DNA of 64,000 nt from Agapanthus africanus (taxonomy: Eukaryota > Streptophyta > Magnoliopsida > Asparagales > Amaryllidaceae). Below the pieces are notes generated by a model. The model made no database searches, was not told the origin of the DNA, and was given only the letters and a program-made list of their open reading frames with translations. Position numbers and translations under genes: made by a program. Shown piece by piece: positions 58,416 through 64,000 of the stretch; within the stretch, counting starts at the first letter, position 1; each line of letters begins with the position of its first letter. The stretch covers positions 136,611,546-136,675,545 of the forward strand of contig CM057338.1 in NCBI GenBank assembly GCA_030015575.1, in the 5' to 3' direction.

Positions 58416-58770
58416 CATAGGTTAGTTGGGTTGATTCTTTTTGTAGTTGGGTATTGTACCCAATACACGAATCAGAATACCCGTGTTAGGAAACATGTCC
58501 TGCCACTTTGCCGTTTGCCATTCTTGAATCACATTCTTCCTGATTATATCTTTTACGATGTGCAAACTTCCTTTGCATATCGACTCGAAAAACCTGATTT
58601 CTTGTTATCTCTAGGACTTAGGCGACTTGGGTAAAGTTAAGTAATTGTGGCTATGATACCGCGGCATAGTTACAATGCAGTACTCTATTTAAGTATCTTG
58701 GAGTTTTAGCCTTGATCTATATATTGAATCTATCATCATGCTAATGTTGGGTGTTCTTGATTTCAGGAAT
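58416..58770 (+). other. Element H leader
   Basis: Untranslated region between PBS and gag. A splice-acceptor-like TTCTTGATTTCAG ends five bases before the gag ATG. A similar acceptor precedes the acidic ORF of element F. No conserved ORF. Confidence 0.5.
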
Positions 58771-61700
58771 ATGGCAGATAAGAATTTGAAGACGTACCAG
58801 AGGCGTGTGGACGAAACCGCCATGCTTGGAGTGATAAGGGGAATGCTGGAGATTCAAAAGAGACAGACCGAGCTGATCCAGCAGCAAGCAGATTCGTTTC
58901 AGGAAGGTTTGCAGATCGTTCAGCAGTCTGTAAATAACGTTGGAGCTAAACCAGTTGACCGAGTAGGGACCGTGGCAGATTTCAGACGTTTGGGTCCGTC
59001 TACATTCACTGGTTTGGAGGAGCCGTTGCCAGCCGAGCAGTGGCTAGTCGACACGGAGAACTTGCTGATTGCGGCACAGATTCCAGATGACAAAAGAGTT
59101 GACGTGGTACGCATTCAGTTAGTGGACTACGCCCGAGAGTGGTGGCTTGTGGAAGAGACCCGCTTGCCCAAGCCAATCAAGTGGACGGATTTTTCTAAGA
59201 GTTTCCTGGAGAAGTTCTTCTCGCGGGCTGCACGGGAGGAAATGGAAGAGAAGTTTATTGGGCTAAGGCAGAATGGAGCACCCGTGGACGTGCATGCAGC
59301 AGAGTGGACGAGACTCAGCAGATTCGCTGGACCTTTAGTCGTCAACGATGCAGACAGGGCACGAAGGTTCATGCGCAGCTTGGATGTGGACATCCAGAGG
59401 CAGATTGTCTCCCTGGGTTTGACCACTTTCTCACAGGTTCTTACGGCAGTTCGGGAACAACAGAGTTTATCTGGGATGAAAGGGAGCTTGCAGCAGACAG
59501 CAGTTGCGGCCAGGAAGCCCGCATTTGTACCTAACCGAGCTCATGGTTGCAAGGGTATTCCAGTGGACCGTCGTGGTGTAGCACCAATGAAGAAGCCTGT
59601 GATTGTTGATCGAAGAAAGAGCATGAATTGTAACTACTGCAATTTACCTGGCCACATGCAAAAGGATTGTCGAAGGAGGCTGGGACTTTGTTTGGTTTGT
59701 AGAGCGGCTGATCACGCAGTTGGTGCTTGTCCGTCGAAGCTTCGTATAAGGGATGATATTCAGAAGCCTCCACAGAGACCGTTCCAAGGGCAGAAACAGC
59801 TGACTCAAGGACCTAATCAGGCTCAAGCTTTTACCTTGACAGCTGAGGAAGCCAAGGCATCAGGAGAAGTTGTTTCTAGTACTTTACTCATTCATGGTTT
59901 TCCCGCATTGGCATTATTTGATTCTGGTGCATCCCACTGTTTTATGTCATCCAACTTTATAACTACACACTCAATTACCTGCACGACCCTGTCTCGTTTC
60001 TGGGACATACACACTGGGAATGGGAAAATCATATCTAGTAGGGAGTGTAAAGATTGTACGGTTGTTGTGTGCGGACGGGAACTCTTTGCAGATTTCTTGG
60101 TGATAGATACGGGCAGCTATGAAGTCGTCTTGGGAATGGATTTTCTTGGCACTTTCCACGCTCACATTGACTGTAGGGCAAAGAAAGTAATTTTCCAGAT
60201 TCCCGGACATCCCGAGTTTACCTTCACTGGAGGAAGAAGTTCTGTCGGGCCAGTCGAGTTTAGGGCTAGGCCGACAAACAATATTCTTGCAGCAATGGAA
60301 GTTGATAGTGGTGAAGAGCCGGCGGTTGTTCGCGATTTTATAGACGTATTTGAAGATATATCGGGTTTACCGCCGAAGTGAGACGTGGAGTTCGCAATTG
60401 ATCTTATTCCTGGTGCAGCGCCAGTATCTAAAGCGTATTATCCAATGGCACCAGTAGAGTTAGAAGAAGTTAAGAAACAGGTTGCTGAATTGCTTGAGAA
60501 GGGTTGGATTCGAAGCAGCAACTCGCCTTGGGGAGCTCCAGTTCTTCTAGTAAAGAAGAAGGATGGCACGAGAAGGATGTGCATCGACTATCGAGAATTA
60601 AACCGGGTGACTATTAAGAACAAGTACCCGATCTCTCGCATTGGGGAACTTTTTGAGCAGCTTAGTGGCGCGAGGGTATTCTCGAAGCTGGATTTGTGAT
60701 CCGGATATCATCAGGTCCGAGTGAAAGCAGAAGATATTTGCAAGACGGCGTTCCGAACTCGGTATGGACATTACGAGTACTTAGTGATGCCCTTCGGAGT
60801 AACGAATGCGCCAACAGTATTCATGGACTTGATGAACCGAATCTTTTCACCGTTCTTGGATCAGTTCATTGTGGTATTCATTGACGATATTCTGGTTTAC
60901 TCGAAGAGTTTTGAGGAGCATGCTGAGCATTTGAAGATCGCACTGCAGACATTGAGACAGGAGAAATTGTATGCGAAGATGAGTAAGTGCGAATTTTGGC
61001 TGGAGGAACTGAATTTTCTGGGGCATGTTGTATCGGGTGATGGAATCTCTGTCGATCCCGAAAAGATTGCAGCAGTTCGAGATTGGCCGATTCCAAAGAA
61101 TGTTGCTGAGATAAGAAGTTTCCTTGGATTAGCCGGATACTATAGGAGATTTGTGGAGAACTTTGCTCGTCTGGCAGAGCCGTTGACCAAGCTTACGCGC
61201 AAGGAGGTACCTTTTGTATGGACGGATAAATGTGCGTTAGCTTTTGAGACGTTAAAGCAGAAGTTGATAACCGCCCATATTCTGACCGTGCCAGACAATT
61301 CCGGAGGATTGGTGATTCACAGCGACGCATCTGGAAAAGGATTGGGATGTGTTTTGATGCAGCATGGGAAAGTTGTAGCATACGCATCAAGACAATTGAA
61401 GACCCATGAGAAGAATTATCCAACTCATGACTTGGAGCTTGCGGCTGTGATTTTCGCTTTGAAGATTTGGAGACACTACCTTTTAGGCGAAAGAGTCGAA
61501 GTTTTTACAGATCATAAGAGCTTAAAGTATGTGTTCACGCAGAAGGAGCTTAATATGAGGCAGCGTAGATGGTTGGAGCTGATGGCTGACTACGATCTTG
61601 ATCTTAAGTACCATCCGAGGAAGGTTAATGTCGTGCCGGATGCGCTTAGTCGGTTACCAGCAATTCAGGTGTTAACTACGCAGAAGGAGATCATTGCAGA

Positions 61701-63201
61701 TTTTCGAAGATTTGACTTGGAGGTTGTGCTACCGCGTTCTACGGGACAGTTGATGCAGTTGCAAGTACAGTCGTCTTTAATTGAGAAAATTAAAGCAGCA
61801 CAATCGCAGGATCCTAGACTGCAAAAGTTTCGGGAGCAAGTTGAAGCCGGACTACGAACAGATTTACTGGTCCACGAAGATGGTTCGTTGAGGTATGGTA
61901 GCCGTTTGTGTGTGCCAAAGGGAGATGTTCGTGAAGAGCTTATGAAGGAGGCACACAGTTCAGCTTACTCTGTTCATCCAGGAGGCACAAAGATATACCG
62001 TGATATTCGACAGCATTTCTGGTGGGAAGGAATGAAACGGGAGATTGCTCGCTTTGTGGCTAAGTGCTTGGTGTGTCAGCAAGTTAAGGCTGAATATCAA
62101 CGGGTTGCTGGTTTATTGCAACCACTTCCGATTCCTCAGTGAAAGTGGGAACATATAACCATGGATTTCGTGACGGCTTTACCGCGGAGTCCAAAGGGCA
62201 ACAATGCAGTATAGGTGATTGTTGATCGGTTGACCAAGGCAGCTCACTTTATTCCTTTCCGGGTTGGTCAATCAACGGAGACTTTGGCAGAGCGGTACAT
62301 GCAGGAAATTGTAAGATTGCATGGAGTACCGGTGAGCATCGTGTTCGATCGGGACACTCGGTTCTTATCACACTTCTGGAGGAGTTTACAGGAAAGTTTG
62401 GGGACTCGATTGAAGTTTAGCACAGCTTATCATCCTCAAACTGATGGTCAGTCGAAGAGAACGATCCAAACTCATGAAGACATGTTGAGAGCATGCATGT
62501 TGGACTTCAAGGGTTCGTGGGAGGATTATCTACACTTGGTGGAGTTTTCTTACAACAACAGTTTTCAAGCAACTATCCAGATGGCTCCGTTTGAAGCTTT
62601 GTATGGTCGTAAGTGCCGTTCACCTGTTTGTTGGGATGATGTTGGTGAACGAAGATTATTGGGACCAGATTTGGTGGTGCAGACAGTTGAGAAGGTTAAC
62701 ACAATCAGAAAGCATATGAAGGCAGCTCAAGACCGACAGAAGAGTTGGGCTGACACGTCAAGAAGACCTCTAGAGTTCGCCGTGGGTGATTTGGTATTCT
62801 TGAAGATATCACCGACTAGAGGGGTGATTCGCTTTGGGAGTCGAGGAAAGCTTAGTCCTCGATTTGTTGGACCCTTTGAGGTGTTGGAGCGTGTTGGAGA
62901 GGTAGCGTACCGTTTGGCGTTACCGCAGTCCTTGGCAGATGTGCACGATGTGTTTCACGTATCTCAACTACGAAGGTATGTTCAAGATGAAACACACGTC
63001 TTGGATCATTCGGAGTTAACAGTACGGGAAGACCTGACTTTTGAAGAGCGACCGGTGGAAATCGTGGATCGAAGGGAAAAGGTTCTTAAGAACAAGATTA
63101 TCCCCCTTGTGCTTGTTTCTTGGGGTAATCGATCGCATGAAGAGTCCACTTGGGAACGAGAAGATGAGATCCGGCAGAAGTTTCCTCACATTTTCCTGTA
63201 A
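58771..63201 (+). pseudogene. Gag-Pol polyprotein of element H, four in-frame stops
   Basis: 1476 codons in a single frame from MADKNLKTYQ. Gag capsid region about residues 75-240 (FTGLEEPLPAEQWL ... REWW ... FFSRAAREEMEEKF); knuckles CNYCNLPGHMQKDC (287) and CLVCRAADHAVGAC (307); protease DSGAS (about 384); RT with [17 protein letters not shown] and FIDD; RNase H with [22 protein letters not shown] and FTDHKSLKY; integrase HHCC, then D (1132), D (1193) and K at 1229 where the DD35E Glu belongs. C-terminal chromodomain (PVEIVDRREKVLKNKIIPLVLVSW...STWEREDEIRQKFPHIF). Stops: TGA 60379, TGA 60697, TGA 62140, TAG 62212, each a single transition from the expected Arg or Trp codon. The copy is not functional. 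Confidence 0.95.
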
Positions 63202-63261
63202 TTTCTATCTTTGTATTCTTGGAATTTCGAGGACGAAATTCTTTTGTAGTTGGATATGATG
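63202..63261 (+). other. 3' UTR and PPT of element H
   Basis: GGAATTTCGAGGACGAAATTC and a following short spacer precede the TGTAACACCC LTR start. The same order appears at both F junctions (13449 and 16212). Confidence 0.75.
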
Positions 63262-64000
63262 TAACACCCGAGCCCAATACTACTAATTTCTGTTACTGTT
63301 TGAGCATTAAGTAGTACTCATTTCTTTTATCTTGCTTGTTTGGGTCTTACTGTAAAATTTTATCTGGCAAAGTCATTTCTGCATATAACAATTTTCAGCA
63401 TCTAAAATGAAATTAAAAATATCTATCTTGGCCTACTCGACGCCCCTAGCCTCGTGGTAGCATTCGTGCATCGAGTTCTCGTCCCGTTCGGTGAAACGGG
63501 TGAGTTTGGACGGCTACGCGCGCGTACAGGTGTCCGACTTGGGGGTATGCTTTTTAATCATAAAACACTCAATTTCAAAATATGGAACCCGCTTAAAATC
63601 CTATTATTTAAATTTCGAATTTTTGGACCCAACCCGGACGCGATTTGAAAATATTTCATTTAGCGCCAAAATCCTAAATTTAATATAATATTCTAACCAT
63701 AGTATATTTCGTTATATATTTATATAGATTTCACTGTTTAAGGAATCTGGAAAATCTTTAATATATTTTTTTGAAGCCTTTGAATCCCTTCAGCCAATCA
63801 GCGTGGGAATTTTACCCCCGTGGGCCCCTCCATTAACTCCCTCTCTCTCTCTACCTCTCACATCTCTTTCTCTCTCTCTATCGTTCTCTAACTCTCTCTC
63901 TCTCTAGCTTTCTCTCTCTCCTATATATATTTATAACTCCATTCTCCCCTCATATATTTTTCCTGAACGGGAGAAAAGAAACCCACCGAGAGCCTAACCC
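63262..64000 (+). repeat. 3' LTR of element H (partial)
   Basis: Matches 55540-56278. Differences are mostly transitions, plus a roughly 9-10 bp insertion near 63733. The rest of the LTR is beyond the window. Confidence 0.93.

Larger units (their letters stand above)
55540..64000 (+). mobile_element. Element H: Tekay-type chromovirus, right end outside window
   Basis: 5' LTR 55540-58394, PBS, one gag-pol frame 58771-63201, and the first 739 bp of the 3' LTR. Domain order PR-RT-RH-IN plus a C-terminal chromodomain identifies a Ty3/gypsy chromovirus; the double CCHC knuckle and long LTR fit the Tekay/Del group. The frame has four stops and no frameshift, and LTR copies differ at roughly two dozen sites in 740 bp by eye, so insertion is fairly recent. 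Confidence 0.93.

Overview
The window is a nested stack of plant LTR retrotransposons. No host protein-coding gene, rRNA, tRNA or CRISPR array was recognised. The organism is a flowering plant with a TE-rich genome. Evidence: a giant Ty3/gypsy element of the Tat/Ogre type with two RNase H domains, Tekay-type chromovirus remains with double CCHC knuckles and a C-terminal chromodomain, Copia-type LTRs with an initiator-Met PBS, and a plant-specific PMD (aminotransferase-like, plant mobile domain) gene. I cannot name the species.

Layout: (A) 1-9229, minus strand: 5' LTR, ORF1, gag and 3' UTR of a Tat element whose pol is missing from a clean internal deletion; its 3' LTR lies left of the window. 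(F) 9230-17957 and 51023-51369, minus strand: a mosaic of old Tekay-like pieces (gag starts, two PPT/LTR-start junctions, an RNase H scrap). F is interrupted by A, by a solo Copia-type LTR (E, 14173-16121, TSD GCTGA) and by element D. (D) 17958-51022: a Copia-like element with 2.1 kb LTRs (TSD TATGG) and no intact coding region. (B) 20207-43656, inserted in D (TSD AATAC): a 23.45 kb Tat element carrying ORF1, gag, PR, RT-RH, a second RNase H and IN, plus structured 3' repeats and an antisense eight-exon PMD gene between pol and the 3' LTR. (G) 51370-53638: 3' end of another Tat-type element with its own antisense Transposase_28-like ORF and a 0.73 kb LTR. 53639-55539 holds no recognised gene or element. 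(H) 55540-64000+: a Tekay chromovirus whose gag-pol is one frame broken by four stop codons and by loss of the integrase catalytic Glu.

Insertion order from nesting: F first; E, A and D into F; B into D. B and H look youngest, because their domains are nearly collinear and their LTR pairs are similar.

Most notable signals: (1) a repeated cassette of six hairpins with near-constant loops and covarying stems in the 3' UTR of A and B; (2) the antisense PMD gene in B, with seven short GT-AG introns all in phase 1; (3) LTRs of the A/B family built largely from short X-N3-X' palindromes and CACGTG cores; (4) A as a gag-only deletion derivative; (5) an amber codon conserved between ORF1 and gag in both copies, with no AUG for about 200 codons downstream of it in B.
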